NCBI GenBank assembly: GCA_918797485.1
Contig: CAKKNE010000004.1
Location: forward strand, 3,844,001 to 3,908,000
Direction: 5' to 3'
Length of the DNA: 64,000 nucleotides
DNA from: Pelagomonas calceolata
Taxonomy: Eukaryota > Sar > Pelagophyceae > Pelagomonadales > Pelagomonadaceae
Shown here in pieces: positions 19,023-28,342 of this stretch (its first letter is position 1; every line of letters begins with the position of its first letter). The translations under genes and the position numbers were made by a program. The notes below the pieces were generated by a model, which had not been told where the DNA came from, did not search any database, and worked only from the letters and a program-made list of their open reading frames with translations.

Positions 19023-20108
19023 ATGGCGCGCCTCGTTGCCACCATCGCGCTGGGGTGGGCATCCACGGTCGCCGCGTACGAGCACGGAACAAGCACCGGC
19101 ATTGACGGCTGGCTCGAAGACCACAATTACTTCCGATGCCTGCACAACGCGGAGCCGGTCAGCTGGGACTACGGCCTCGAAGAAAAGGCCCGGTACCTCG
19201 CCGACCAGCAGACGATGTCTCACACGCCGGACGTGTACAACGTGAAACCGTCGTCCGGGGAAAACATCGCCATGGGAGGCGGCACGTTCACGTGCGGCGA
19301 CTACACCGGTCCCTACAACCAGAACTGCGCCACGTACAATTGGTATCACGAGTACACCGACTGCTGGAGCCCCGTTACCGGCTGGCAGCCGGGGATGTGC
19401 ACCATCGGCCACTTCACGGCCATGGTCTGGAAGGGCGTCACGAAGATCGGCTGCGCGTCGAGCGGCAACTACCACGTCTGTGAGTATGGAAGTGATAGAT
19501 GCATGGACGGCATCGACGGCGGCTGCTCCAGCCCGTCGCCGCCGGGCGTGCCGAACTTTAACTCGGGCTCGTGCGGCGACGAGTGCGTCGAGGCGGCCGT
19601 CAACACCGAGACCGCGTGCAAGGCGACGAACGACGTCCTCCCCGATCCCTCGGGAGACGCGGGGAGCTTTTCCTCGTGGTGGTGGCCAGTCTCCTCGAAC
19701 AAGGGCGGCGAATCTGGCGTCCTCTGGAAGGGCTTGCTTGCGTGGGCCGTCGTTAGCTGTGTGGAAATCAAAATTACGGCGCGTTCGTGCTGAATCGTCG
19801 CGTCGTCCTCCACGCCATCGACGCGACGCCTGCTCGATGGCGTGGCGATGCCGATTCCTCACCGCTCGACCGAGCCAGCGCGGCCGCGTCGTCGCCGAGA
19901 AATGACTTAGGGAAAGAATTGTCGGGTGCACCCGACGCACTGGTTGATTTCCACACAGGTCGTTAGTGTCATTTGTTTTGCCATCTTCGGCGCCGACGCC
20001 GCGGGCAAGTACCACATCTGCGAGTCGAGCGAAGCGGCCAAGCCGGCTGGTGGCGCGCCGCCGGCAGGCGACGGCGTCGTCGAGGAGCAGCCGGAAGCCT
20101 CCGCCTAA
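19023..20108 (+). CDS. Secreted or membrane-anchored CAP/PR-1 (SCP) domain protein, introner intron
   Basis: Exons 19023..19748 and 19959..20108 give about 291 residues. A signal peptide (MARLVATIALGWASTVAA) precedes a CAP domain: LEDHNYFRCLHNAEPVSWD, GENIAMGG, CWSPVTGWQPGMCTIGHFTAM, and the CAP signature HFTAMVWKGVTKIGC then GNYHVCEY. Two of the usual zinc-site His residues are present (HNYFR, GHFTAM). A Cys-rich tail and a C-terminal TM follow; the TM reads LLAWAVV-SVICFAIFGA only after splicing, so the intron splits the membrane anchor. CAP proteins act outside the cell, often binding sterols or acting in defence. The protein ends 13 bp before the stop of the convergent neighbour. Confidence 0.85.
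19749..19958 (+). mobile_element. Full-length introner with perfect 8-bp target duplication
   Basis: The 202-bp element 19757..19958 begins CTGTGTGGAAATCAAA and ends TGGTTGATTTCCACACAG, so the ends are inverted repeats of at least 15 bp. It is flanked by GTCGTTAG at 19749..19756 and again at 19959..19966. The intron is GT-AG with GT from the left TSD. Removing it restores GCC-GTC-GTT-AGT-GTC exactly. The inside carries a 12-bp hairpin, CCACGCCATCGA and TCGATGGCGTGG, with a short loop. Confidence 0.95.
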
Positions 20109-20121
20109 TTAGCAGTATGAA

Positions 20122-20931
20122 TTAGAACCCCGGCGGCGCGCCGCCCGACCCGCCCCCGAGCCACTGCCCGAGCAACGCCCCGAGGCTGTCGCCCACGAGC
20201 AGCGCCAGCGACACGCCGATGAAGGCGGTGACAAGCGAGACGGCGCCGAAGATCACTTTCGCGGGCGCCGTGAGATCGGTGCCCTCCTCGTTTAAGATAT
20301 CAACGTCCATGCCCTCGGCCATGTCTCGCAGCTCGGCCAGCGCCTCGAGCCGCTCGTCGTCGCCGTCGTCGGCCGGGACGGGGACGAACGCGACATTTAA
20401 ACCCCTATCATTGAGTTTGGCGTAGGTATCGTAGGCCGGCTCGAAGGCGTACGTGTCGTTGAGGCTGTCGAACCGGTCGATCAGGGCCGCGCCGTTCCGA
20501 TGGGCGCGCTGCATGATCCTCTCGGCCTCCTTGACGCCTGCGCGATCAAGCGCGGCCTGCACGTCCTTGCGCTTGTTGATGGGGTCGTTGAGCAGGACCA
20601 GACCGACGGCCGTGGCATTTCTATCTCGGCACAGCGTCAGCACCTTTTGCCGCTTTTGGGCATTCTTGGCCTTATCTTTTTCTGCTCGCTCCGCGGCCTT
20701 CTCCGCGTCGCGCTCTTTTGTGAGTTTATTCTTTTCCGCCGTCGCGGCGGTGAGCAAGGCTTCCTCGACCTTAATCTCCTCGCGGAGCTTCGCGGCGGCG
20801 GCTTGCAGCTCCTCGACGGATTCGTGTCGCACCGTAACAGAAGCCGTGCGCGGCGGTCGCGGCAGCACGAATGCCGTCGTCCTCAGCAGCAGGATGAAAC
20901 CGAGGTAGGAGCGCCGCATTTGTTGATCCAT
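20122..20931 (-). CDS. Plastid-targeted coiled-coil membrane protein, unknown function
   Basis: About 269 residues. MRRSYLGFILLLRTTAFVLP at 20919 is a plausible alternative start; its AFVLP step resembles the heterokont plastid signal. Residues about 45-105 form a charged coiled coil (Lys/Glu/Ala-rich, up to DKAKNAQKRQ). The middle, CRDRNATAVGLVLLNDPINK then IMQRAHRNGAALIDRFDSL, is globular and not recognised. A C-terminal TM (AVSLVTAFIGVSLALLVGDS) is followed by a Gly-rich tail. The true ATG is 20931 or 20919; the open frame further up uses GTG. It is divergent from the nucleotide-sugar transporter. Confidence 0.6.
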   Translation of the reverse strand: MDQQMRRSYLGFILLLRTTAFVLPRPPRTASVTVRHESVEELQAAAAKLREEIKVEEALLTAATAEKNKLTKERDAEKAAERAEKDKAKNAQKRQKVLTLCRDRNATAVGLVLLNDPINKRKDVQAALDRAGVKEAERIMQRAHRNGAALIDRFDSLNDTYAFEPAYDTYAKLNDRGLNVAFVPVPADDGDDERLEALAELRDMAEGMDVDILNEEGTDLTAPAKVIFGAVSLVTAFIGVSLALLVGDSLGALLGQWLGGGSGGAPPGF

Positions 20932-21039
20932 TGTGGTGGACGCCACCAGGAGTGCACAAGAAGTCTCTACGACAGCAGTCTGATGATGGAAGCTGGCTAA
21001 GACCGGGACAACTCAGCCCAATCCTTTGGGGCTGAAGAT

Positions 21040-21063
21040 GCTAGTGTCTTACATGCCGCTAGC
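21040..21063 (+). promoter_or_regulatory. Near-palindromic promoter motif, copy 6
   Basis: Reads GCTAGTGTCTTACA then TGCCGCTAGC, in the 361-bp divergent gap between the coiled-coil gene and the nucleotide-sugar transporter, 109 bp from the former. Confidence 0.65.
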
Positions 21064-21292
21064 GCGAATATTGAGCCCATTTTTTTTGGCAGCCGCACAC
21101 AGCACGTCTCGAGCGCTAGATTCGAAAAAAACACATCCCTGCGATTGCCATTTAGGGCCCGCCTCGCACGAGCTAGCTGCCGAGTCGTGCCGCCTCCCAG
21201 CTTGCGCCTACCCTGGGAGGGGCTTGTCGGCACTGAGGCTCTGCACGGCACGACACCGGCACTGAGGCGCTGCACGGCAGGACGCCAAAAAG

Positions 21293-22822
21293 ATGGCCAT
21301 GCGCTACGAGCTCTCGGCTGTCTTACGAGAGATCTGGACGAGCCGCGCGCTCGTGCCCGGCGCCTGCGTCTTCGCGTACATCGTCGCCAGTCTACTCATA
21401 GTCGTGATGAACAAGGTTGTCTTAGATACGTACCAGTTCCCGTCGACGACCATCATCCTGTCGCTGCAGCTCGCGGCGACGCTCGCGTCGGTCGTCGGCT
21501 TCGTGCTGTGGGTCGGCTGGCCGCGCGAACGACGTAGAAGGGTCTACGGCGCGGTGCAGACGAAGGGTCCAAGTGATAGGACCCTGGTCAAGGCCGCGGC
21601 CCCGCCGTTAGCGCTACTCTTCTTGTTAGACGTGGCCCTCGGACACGTCGCGTCCCGAGCATTGGGTCTAGATGCCTTCGCGGCCTTCCGGCGCTTCAAC
21701 ATCCCGATCGCGATGCATTTGGAGGTCTTCATGCGCATGGCGCCCTGGAATCGGAAAATAGCCGCGGCGACGTGGGTCATGGTCCTCGGTCCCTTGATGG
21801 CTGTCCTGCTCGGCCGTGGGCGGAGCACGTCGGCCTACGAGACGGCGGCGGGGCTGCCGTCCGATATTTTGGACCAGGCGCACGTGTTTGGGGCGGCGTC
21901 CACGGACCGCATCGTATCCCGAGGAAACGCCACGCGCTACGTCATTACACAAAAGTCGCACGGCGCGGCGCGCTTCGAGGCTTTGAGTTTTGACGGCTGT
22001 GCTGCTGCTTTATGTTCCGCGTGCGTCGCGGCGTTACGAGTAGTTGCTTTGAGACATGTCCTCCTGCGCCACCGGAGTCAAGCGGACGCGGCCCAGGGTC
22101 GGGTCTGGACCGAGCGGCCGCGCGGGATTGGGGTGGAGGAGGAGGCTGCTAGAGCGTTGTTAGATGATGATACATCGCAGGACTCGGATTCGGATGTCGA
22201 GCTACCTATCAGGCCAATAGCACCTCCAGAAAAACCGATCCCGTCGACCTACGCCTTCGCCGGTCTGTTGTTGGCGGTGACGACGGCTTTATGCTTGCCC
22301 TGTGTCGTCGTAGCGGGCGCATTCCTCGAAAGGACGGGTGTCGAGAAGGCGCTGACGGATACGACGCTGTCCTTAGGCTTCCTGATGAGGTTCCTCTTCC
22401 TCATCTTGTTAGGACCGACGCACGAGGTTGCTATATATGCTTGTGTGCTGCACAACCCAGCTTTAACAACGCTGGTGGCGTCTGGATTCAAATACACGGC
22501 ACTCGGCGCCTACCACGCGTTTTTTCTGGTCAACTTGCCGGGCGAGGCCGAGCAGGACGAGTGGGACTACCTCGGCACGGCGGTCACTGCATTAGCGTCG
22601 GCGGTGTATACGGTGGAGTGGTTCCGAGCGGCGACGCGGCCCGCGGCGGGCCCCTCGGTGGCCGTCGGGTTGCACGCGCCGCCTCCACAATCGCCCGAGG
22701 AGGACGCGCGCAAGCCGCGGCGTATTCGAAGTTCGGACCAGTTCGAGTCGCCCTGGTGGGCGCGGTCGGCTTCCGTCGAGCTCGTGGACCGGGGGCGGTT
22801 CGGGTCCGTCGTGCGGCTGTGA
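21293..22822 (+). CDS. Drug/metabolite superfamily nucleotide-sugar transporter (SLC35D-like)
   Basis: About 509 residues with 8-10 TM segments. SLLIVVMNKVVLDTYQFPST in TM1-2 and AFRRFNIPIAMHLEVFM in the middle are typical of SLC35D-type UDP-sugar transporters of the ER or Golgi. Unusual features are two hydrophilic insertions: a loop of about 60 residues (around 175-235) and an acidic loop (DDDTSQDSDSDVELP, around 290). The C-terminal half (KYTALGAYHAFFLVN) keeps the pattern only loosely. The cytosolic tail is Pro/Arg-rich. ATG at 21293 is the first in frame. It could instead be a triose-phosphate-type carrier; the sugar is not inferable. Confidence 0.65.
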   Translation: MAMRYELSAVLREIWTSRALVPGACVFAYIVASLLIVVMNKVVLDTYQFPSTTIILSLQLAATLASVVGFVLWVGWPRERRRRVYGAVQTKGPSDRTLVKAAAPPLALLFLLDVALGHVASRALGLDAFAAFRRFNIPIAMHLEVFMRMAPWNRKIAAATWVMVLGPLMAVLLGRGRSTSAYETAAGLPSDILDQAHVFGAASTDRIVSRGNATRYVITQKSHGAARFEALSFDGCAAALCSACVAALRVVALRHVLLRHRSQADAAQGRVWTERPRGIGVEEEAARALLDDDTSQDSDSDVELPIRPIAPPEKPIPSTYAFAGLLLAVTTALCLPCVVVAGAFLERTGVEKALTDTTLSLGFLMRFLFLILLGPTHEVAIYACVLHNPALTTLVASGFKYTALGAYHAFFLVNLPGEAEQDEWDYLGTAVTALASAVYTVEWFRAATRPAAGPSVAVGLHAPPPQSPEEDARKPRRIRSSDQFESPWWARSASVELVDRGRFGSVVRL

Positions 22823-23060
22823 CGGCTTTCTTTGCCGCTTAAGTTTATTGTGTTATAGTCTGCGATTGTTGTGTCAGACACAGCGAATACGTGGCGCCTG
22901 TGAGATCGCGACGCGGCGGGCAGAAGCTCGGGCCGCAGGCTGCCGCGCCGTGGCAGCTCGCGCGCTGAGACGTTGCATCGCTGCCCTTCCACTGTATAGT
23001 CAGAAACGAGTGCCAGGAGATCGTGCGCGAGCGCTTGCGACCTTGCGTGCGGTGCAAACG

Positions 23061-23855
23061 ATGCTCAGGCGCCAGAGCAGTCTGGAATGTGCCGCGGCAG
23101 GGGGGGCGTTGGCAGCTCTTTGGCTCTACCTGAGACGCCGCCGGCGCGACATCACACTCACCTACCTGGATGCCAAGGGCAGCGCCGAAGCAACGCGACT
23201 GGCGCTCACGATCGGTCGCGTGCCCTTCCGTGACGAGCGTCTGAGTTACGCCGAGGTAGCGTTGTTGCGTGACGAGCTGCCCTTTGGGCAGGTGCCCACG
23301 CTACGCGTCGGCGACGAGATGTACTGTCAAAGCGCGGCGATCTTGAGATACGCCGGCCGCTGCGCGGGACTGTTCCCGTCCGATCCAGAATCGCAGCTGC
23401 GCTGCGAGATGGTGCTGGAGTGCATCGCCGAGATTGGACGCGACCTGCTGCCGCTCTGGTATAAGTCGGTGCTACGCCGCGACCCGACGACCGGCGCGCC
23501 CGGCGTGCCGCTGACCCAGGCGCAGGTCCAGAAAGTCCGCAATAGCGTCTCGACGAGCTATATGCCCGTTGGCTTTCGACGACTCGAGAAAATCCTGGGC
23601 GAGCGCACTTATTTCTGCGGCGAGCGCCTGACCATTGCGGACCTCGCGTTCTTCGTCGACGCGACGCAAATCATGGAAGGGACGTTCCTGGCCGACACGG
23701 GCGTCGGACCTGCCGTATTGCTGGATTGTCCGAACCTGCGCGCGCTCCGAGAACGAGTCGCAGCACGCGACGACGTCGCCGCGTACTACCGCGCAGAGGC
23801 GACTCGTCCCACGCAACGAGCGGCGCCGATGCGACGGGCCTCGCCGTCGGCGTGA
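23061..23855 (+). CDS. Membrane-anchored glutathione S-transferase
   Basis: About 264 residues. An N-terminal hydrophobic segment (ECAAAGGALAALWLYL) is followed by basic residues RRRRRD and a GST fold. The thioredoxin-like half reads ITLTYLDAKGSAEATRLAL, with LPFGQVPTLRVGD (cis-Pro) and CQSAAILRYAGR, where the S/A pair binds the glutathione gamma-glutamyl group. The C-terminal helical half has GERLTIADLAFFVD, a folding N-capping motif. A Tyr in TYLDAKG fits a sigma-class-like active site. The conserved region starts just after 23061, so this ATG is preferred over the longer open frame. The 238-bp gap upstream shows no motif. Confidence 0.8.
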   Translation: MLRRQSSLECAAAGGALAALWLYLRRRRRDITLTYLDAKGSAEATRLALTIGRVPFRDERLSYAEVALLRDELPFGQVPTLRVGDEMYCQSAAILRYAGRCAGLFPSDPESQLRCEMVLECIAEIGRDLLPLWYKSVLRRDPTTGAPGVPLTQAQVQKVRNSVSTSYMPVGFRRLEKILGERTYFCGERLTIADLAFFVDATQIMEGTFLADTGVGPAVLLDCPNLRALRERVAARDDVAAYYRAEATRPTQRAAPMRRASPSA

Positions 23856-24036
23856 CGGAGAGTGCGTCCTCCTTTTTTTGGCCCCCCGTTGAATTTCTAC
23901 GTTCTTTTCTAATTTAAGTACAGACATTACAGAGGCGGCGTCGCGTCGTCGACGGCGTGATGCCAACGAGGCCGTCCCGCGTCGCGATTTGCGCCTCGGG
24001 TTGGTCGCCGCCCGCGCCCCAGGACACGGGGTGAGT

Positions 24037-24615
24037 TCAGTCCAGCTTCGGCGCGACGCCGTCGAGCCTCGTCGCCTCGCGGAGCCCCGCCGGCCCGAAG
24101 CGCCCCGCCGCCGCGCGCCGCTCGCGCTTCGCCGTATGCGCTTCGACGGAGTAGGTCCGCGCGAGGAACAGGATCATCTCGACGAAGAGCATGCCGATGC
24201 CGCACACGAGCGCCACGACGATCCGGTGCTTCTCCGGCACCTTGTGCTTCGCGAGGCGGTAGCCGACGGCGCCGACGCCGACCGGCGTCATGACCATGTT
24301 CGCGGACACCGTGAAAGAGTGTTTGAGCGACGTCGCGACGCGTTCTTCCGGTCGAATTGGTCTAGGCGCGACGGACTCGACCATCTTGTCGTAGGCTCTT
24401 CGCTCGGCGCGCGCTTGTAGTATGTTCCGCCGCCGCGCGACGGCCTCGCTCGTTGTCTTTTGCGGCGGCGGCGCGAAGACGAGTGTCGAACCGCGTAGTG
24501 TGTCTCGTAACCGACCAGATCCATTCGTCGTTTCGTACTCATGCACCAACTCGTCGACGCGTTTTAGGGTTGTCTTGGTTTGGAGCTTGAGGCCCTCCAC
24601 TGGTGGCGCTGCCAT
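24037..24615 (-). CDS. VMA12: VMA12/TMEM199-type V-ATPase assembly factor
   Basis: About 192 residues. The N-terminal cytosolic part carries LRDTLRGSTLVFAPPPQK and then RRRNILQARAERRAYDKMVE, which fits the VMA12 pattern of LRGS, a PP pair and a helical R-x-x-Y-x-x-M segment. Two TM helices follow (SANMVMTPVGVGAVGYRLA and HRIVVALVCGIGMLFVEMIL), with a conserved E before LFLAR. In yeast Vma12 helps assemble the V-ATPase V0 sector in the ER. ATG 24615 is first in frame. It is divergent from the F-box-like gene. Confidence 0.7.
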   Translation of the reverse strand: MAAPPVEGLKLQTKTTLKRVDELVHEYETTNGSGRLRDTLRGSTLVFAPPPQKTTSEAVARRRNILQARAERRAYDKMVESVAPRPIRPEERVATSLKHSFTVSANMVMTPVGVGAVGYRLAKHKVPEKHRIVVALVCGIGMLFVEMILFLARTYSVEAHTAKRERRAAAGRFGPAGLREATRLDGVAPKLD

Positions 24616-24768
24616 GCTGTATAGCTGGAATTGCTGCGCTAGGGCTGTATAGCTGGATTTGCGGCGCTAGGATTGTGAAAGCTATGCTCTGGAATGTGTC
24701 CCTTGTGTATGCTGCGCTTCAGGCGTGCGCTAACTGTCCGTAAGGCGGACCGCCGCAGCTTGGTAATT

Positions 24769-24791
24769 GCTAGTGTCTTACTGCCGCTAGC
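24769..24791 (+). promoter_or_regulatory. Near-palindromic promoter motif, copy 7
   Basis: Reads GCTAGTGTCTTAC then TGCCGCTAGC, one base shorter in the middle. It lies in the 212-bp divergent gap, only 37 bp from the F-box-like ATG. Confidence 0.65.
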
Positions 24792-24827
24792 TGTGGAAAT
24801 GCCAAAAAGCGCTCGGAAAACGCATAA

Positions 24828-25796
24828 ATGGATTCTCGCACGCGACAACGTGTGGAGGGCAGCGCCCGACCTGGTAGCATACCGCTGCGCCCGGAACTGG
24901 TCGAGTTTATGAGTGCGCGGTGCCTCAGCCGCTACTCCAGGTGCAGCAAAGTTGTGCGCGCCGACGTGCGCGAGGCCAACGCGTGGCAATTGCTCGCGGC
25001 GCGGCAAGCGCCGCTCGCGACGCCGCGAATCGCTCGCGACGCCTTGGAGATCGACGCAATATCGCGCGTGCGGTCGCACGTGCGCCGGCGGCTGCTCGCG
25101 GACGCTCTGGAGAATACCTCCGCGCCACGACTTAATCCAAACCACTTTGAGGATTTTACATTTTTTGTGCGCCTACGCCAGGATGATGTCGTGATTTGGG
25201 AGGGCGACCTACTTCATCAGCGAGCAGCAGCTGGAACTCCTTCTGACAACGGGTGCCTTCATCTTCCTTTGGCCGAAGTTTGGGCCACGATAAAGCAATC
25301 AGGTTCGTGCGCGGAGCTGACAACTTGGCTCGCACAGACAGGCACATTGCTGGAACAAGATCAGGCTGTCTTGGGACGTCTCTCGATAACTTTGGTCGCA
25401 ATTCGAAAATCAGACGAAGCAGTGGTCTCGCTTGGGCACTTTTCCATTCTAAGTTGGGATCAAGTATTCGGGACCGGCAACCCAGATCAGTCGTTTAAAT
25501 TTAATAGCTCTCCACATGTTCCTTTGTTTGCTTCGCCAGGCCATCAATTTCGGGCTGACTTGTGGCTAGGAACTTTACACGGCACGACTGGTGGAGGCAC
25601 ATTAGACTACCTCGATCTCGAGATAACTCATTCTGTGACGAGGGAAACTGCTCACAGTGGAGAACTATCTACACATTCGATGCGATATCTGCTGACGTAT
25701 CTCGCTGGAGTCCAGCCCTTCGAACGCGCAGCAGCGCTGAGGACGATCCAAAGCTGGGGGAGTATTGATTCCGACTCGGAGCCGGACTCGGATTAA
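24828..25796 (+). CDS. F-box-like N-terminal domain protein, unknown function
   Basis: About 322 residues. After a basic leader, PLRPELVEFMSARCLSRYSR then VVRADVREANAWQLL has the spacing of a degenerate F-box (Leu/Pro start, Cys-Leu, Trp end), which would bind Skp1; this is tentative. The rest (FTFFVRLRQDDVVIWEGDLL, VLGRLSITLVAIRK, LWLGTL) looks beta-rich and is not recognised. The tail is acidic and Ser-rich. Codon use is clearly more A/T-rich than neighbouring genes from about 25130 onward, as in the MYND-family genes at 44116 and 63076. It ends 38 bp before the stop of convergent citramalate synthase. Confidence 0.55.
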   Translation: MDSRTRQRVEGSARPGSIPLRPELVEFMSARCLSRYSRCSKVVRADVREANAWQLLAARQAPLATPRIARDALEIDAISRVRSHVRRRLLADALENTSAPRLNPNHFEDFTFFVRLRQDDVVIWEGDLLHQRAAAGTPSDNGCLHLPLAEVWATIKQSGSCAELTTWLAQTGTLLEQDQAVLGRLSITLVAIRKSDEAVVSLGHFSILSWDQVFGTGNPDQSFKFNSSPHVPLFASPGHQFRADLWLGTLHGTTGGGTLDYLDLEITHSVTRETAHSGELSTHSMRYLLTYLAGVQPFERAAALRTIQSWGSIDSDSEPDSD

Positions 25797-25834
25797 ACTC
25801 TAGGATTAAACGTAACCCAAGTTAGACTCGAAAC

Positions 25835-27691
25835 CTAGCGCGCCGTCCGCACCTCGCGCGGCATCGCCTGGACAGAAGATGAAGCCTCGTCGTCGGACGA
25901 ATAAATGGGCGGCGCGTCGTAGTCGACCTCGCAGAGCATGCACGAGTCCGCGTACTCCACAATCCCAAATTCAAACCCGTCCACGAGCGCGTTCGCCGAC
26001 GCGGAGATGACGTTCCGGTCCACACTGACAGTCGTCCAGACCTTGCCCGTAATTTTTTCTTTGAACGTGCATTCGACGCGCGTGGCCGCTCTCGTGGCCG
26101 AGTGCGGATCTAAAATGCGCACCTTGTAGTCCACCAGCCTGATCGAATCGACGAAGGGGAACGTCGGGGCTAAACTCCGTACCAATGCTGCTGCGAGCGC
26201 ATCGACCGGTCCCGACCCCTCGGCGACATCTAATCGGTCCTCGTCGTCGCCGTCGGCGATCCTCACTTTGACGGTAGCTCGGGCTCGTTGGGCTGTACGA
26301 CGGCCACCCTTGGCCACGGCACGCGACGCGCTATCTAGATTTTCATCTGACGTCGTCACGCTGTAGTCGAGCACCGTAAAGGGCGAGCAGTAGCCCGGCG
26401 ACGCATGTAGCAACATCAAATGGACCGAGGCTTCCGCGCCTTCAAACGAGTAGCCCAAATTCTCCAGCCGCTTCACGCGCTCGAGAATGGCCGCGGACCT
26501 TTCCCTCCACTTCGCCTGGCCGAGGTCGGTCGCGTCCTCGTGCTCCCTTACCAACCCCGCCTTTTTTAGGGTTGACCAGATGTTCGCTCTACCACTAAGT
26601 TCCGAGACCAGTACCCTTTGCTCGTTGCCCACGCGCGCGGGGTCGACGTGCTCGTACGCCTTTGCGTTTTTCGCGAGCGCCGAGACGTGCAGGCCGCCCT
26701 TGTGCGCGAAGGCCGACGCGCCCACGTACGGTTGGCTCTTGCGCGGGATTAGGTTCAGCGTCTCGTCGACGAAGCGCGCCGAATCGGCAAGCAAGTGTAA
26801 GTTCGACGAGCAGGCCACGTCGATGCCTTCCGGAGCTATTTGTGTACCTTTCAGCGCGAGGGCGCCGATGATCGCATTCAAATTGGCGTTGCCCGTCCGC
26901 TCGCCGACGCCGTTCGCCGTGCCCTGGACGAGGGAAGCGCCGCCTCTTACAGCTGCTAATGAATTGGCGACCGCCACGCCCGAGTCGTCGTGCGCGTGGA
27001 CTCCTACAACGATATTAGATGGCACGGCATCAACGACGGCGGCCGTGGCCCGTTCGACGTCCCAGGGCAGGTGCCCGCCGTTCGTGTCGCAGAGAACGAC
27101 CGCCTCGGCGCCCGCCTCGACGGCAACGCGCGCACATTCGAGACTGTAGGCTTCGTCGCCGTCCGCTGCTCGTCCGCCAAGGAACCCATCATAAAAATGC
27201 TCGAGGTCGACGTGCACTTTCAGGCCTTCTTGCCTTAGGAACTCTACGGACGACGAAATCATGTCCAGGTTGTCTTCTCTAGATGCTCCAAGAATGTCAG
27301 TAGTTTGCCAGCTCGAGGCCTTGCAGACGATGCACGCCGTCGGCGCGCCGGACTCTACAAGTGCTCTTAGTTGAGGATCTTGGTCGGCCGTCGCCGAGCG
27401 CTTCGAACGTGTCGACCCGAAGGCCACGAGCTTTTGTTTTGCTTCGCTTGACAATTCGGTCTTAGCGCGGGTAAAGAACTCGGCGTCTTTTGGATTGGAG
27501 CCGGGCCAGCCGCATTCCAGATAATCGACGCCGAAGGCCGCGAGCTTCGACGCGATCTTGAGCTTGTCGTCGACGGAGCAGGAGACGGCCTCGCCCTGCG
27601 TGCCGTCTCTGAGGGTTGTGTCGTAGACGAAGATGCGCCGCGGCGTCGGCGCGAGGGCCGCAGCAGTTGTCGCTAGCAGGAGGCCTCGCAT
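25835..27691 (-). CDS. cimA: (R)-citramalate synthase, plastid-type presequence
   Basis: About 618 residues. CimA condenses acetyl-CoA with pyruvate to citramalate, the first step of the threonine-independent isoleucine route. A short hydrophobic leader (MRGLLLATTAAALAPTPRR) precedes the HMGL-like barrel: IFVYDTTLRDGTQGEAVS (metal-binding Asp), ECGWPGSNPKDAEFF (a CimA-type rather than LeuA-type signature), VLCDTNGGHLPWD, VGVHAHDDSGVAVAN (His-x-His), and AFAHKGGLHVSA. The C-terminal half is a LeuA_dimer regulatory domain, where isoleucine would bind. The ALAPT step suggests plastid import. ATG 27691 is chosen because the leader starts there; the open frame upstream starts at TTG. It is divergent from Hub1. 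Confidence 0.85.
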   Translation of the reverse strand: MRGLLLATTAAALAPTPRRIFVYDTTLRDGTQGEAVSCSVDDKLKIASKLAAFGVDYLECGWPGSNPKDAEFFTRAKTELSSEAKQKLVAFGSTRSKRSATADQDPQLRALVESGAPTACIVCKASSWQTTDILGASREDNLDMISSSVEFLRQEGLKVHVDLEHFYDGFLGGRAADGDEAYSLECARVAVEAGAEAVVLCDTNGGHLPWDVERATAAVVDAVPSNIVVGVHAHDDSGVAVANSLAAVRGGASLVQGTANGVGERTGNANLNAIIGALALKGTQIAPEGIDVACSSNLHLLADSARFVDETLNLIPRKSQPYVGASAFAHKGGLHVSALAKNAKAYEHVDPARVGNEQRVLVSELSGRANIWSTLKKAGLVREHEDATDLGQAKWRERSAAILERVKRLENLGYSFEGAEASVHLMLLHASPGYCSPFTVLDYSVTTSDENLDSASRAVAKGGRRTAQRARATVKVRIADGDDEDRLDVAEGSGPVDALAAALVRSLAPTFPFVDSIRLVDYKVRILDPHSATRAATRVECTFKEKITGKVWTTVSVDRNVISASANALVDGFEFGIVEYADSCMLCEVDYDAPPIYSSDDEASSSVQAMPREVRTAR

Positions 27692-27921
27692 GGCGAGCGA
27701 TGCCGCTGCCAGCAATTGCTCTTCGGCTGCCGGCGAGCCTACTCCGCCTGGCACTTCTCCCGACTCGTGCTGCCAGGCTGCGTATGGCGCTCGTTTCTGC
27801 CCAAGCACCAGCTGCTACTGTAACCAGCTTGCAGACGAAACTGCGCGCAAGGATGATCAGGAACGGTGCGGAGACGTCGTTTGAGCGACCTTGTTCAGTC
27901 GGCGGCGTTTCTTCCTGCTTT

Positions 27922-27945
27922 GCTAGTGTGTTACAGGTCGCTAGC
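27922..27945 (+). promoter_or_regulatory. Near-palindromic promoter motif, copy 8
   Basis: Reads GCTAGTGTGTTACA then GGTCGCTAGC, mid-way in the 442-bp divergent gap between citramalate synthase and Hub1. I see no other feature in that gap. Confidence 0.65.
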
Positions 27946-28133
27946 CCATCCATTTTTTACAAACAACTACAGCTATCGCTAGACCGACACGGCAACAGAG
28001 CGGAGCGTCTTAAACGCATCTCGCAGCCAGTTCGAGCATCCCTGCGAAGCGCCACCGCCGCAGAGCCAACAGCGGCCTCAAACACCACCACACTCATCAA
28101 TCGTCGCCGCGCGCCGTCGCCGCTGCAAGAGAA

Positions 28134-28306
28134 ATGATCGAGGTCATCTGCAACGACCGCCTCGGCAAGAAGATTAGGGTGAAGTGCAACGAGGACGACA
28201 CGATCGGCGACCTGAAAAAGCTCGTCGCGGCGCAGAGCGGCACCCGGCCCGAGAAGATCCGCATCCAGAAGTGGTACACCATCTTCAAGGACCACATCAC
28301 GCTCGA

Positions 28307-28342
<36 letters not shown>

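Noticed and set aside
19757-19958. Splicing of the CAP intron at the GTGTGG inside the element instead of the TSD
   Set aside because: It would leave extra bases and shift the frame; the TSD donor restores the exact target and an in-frame membrane anchor.
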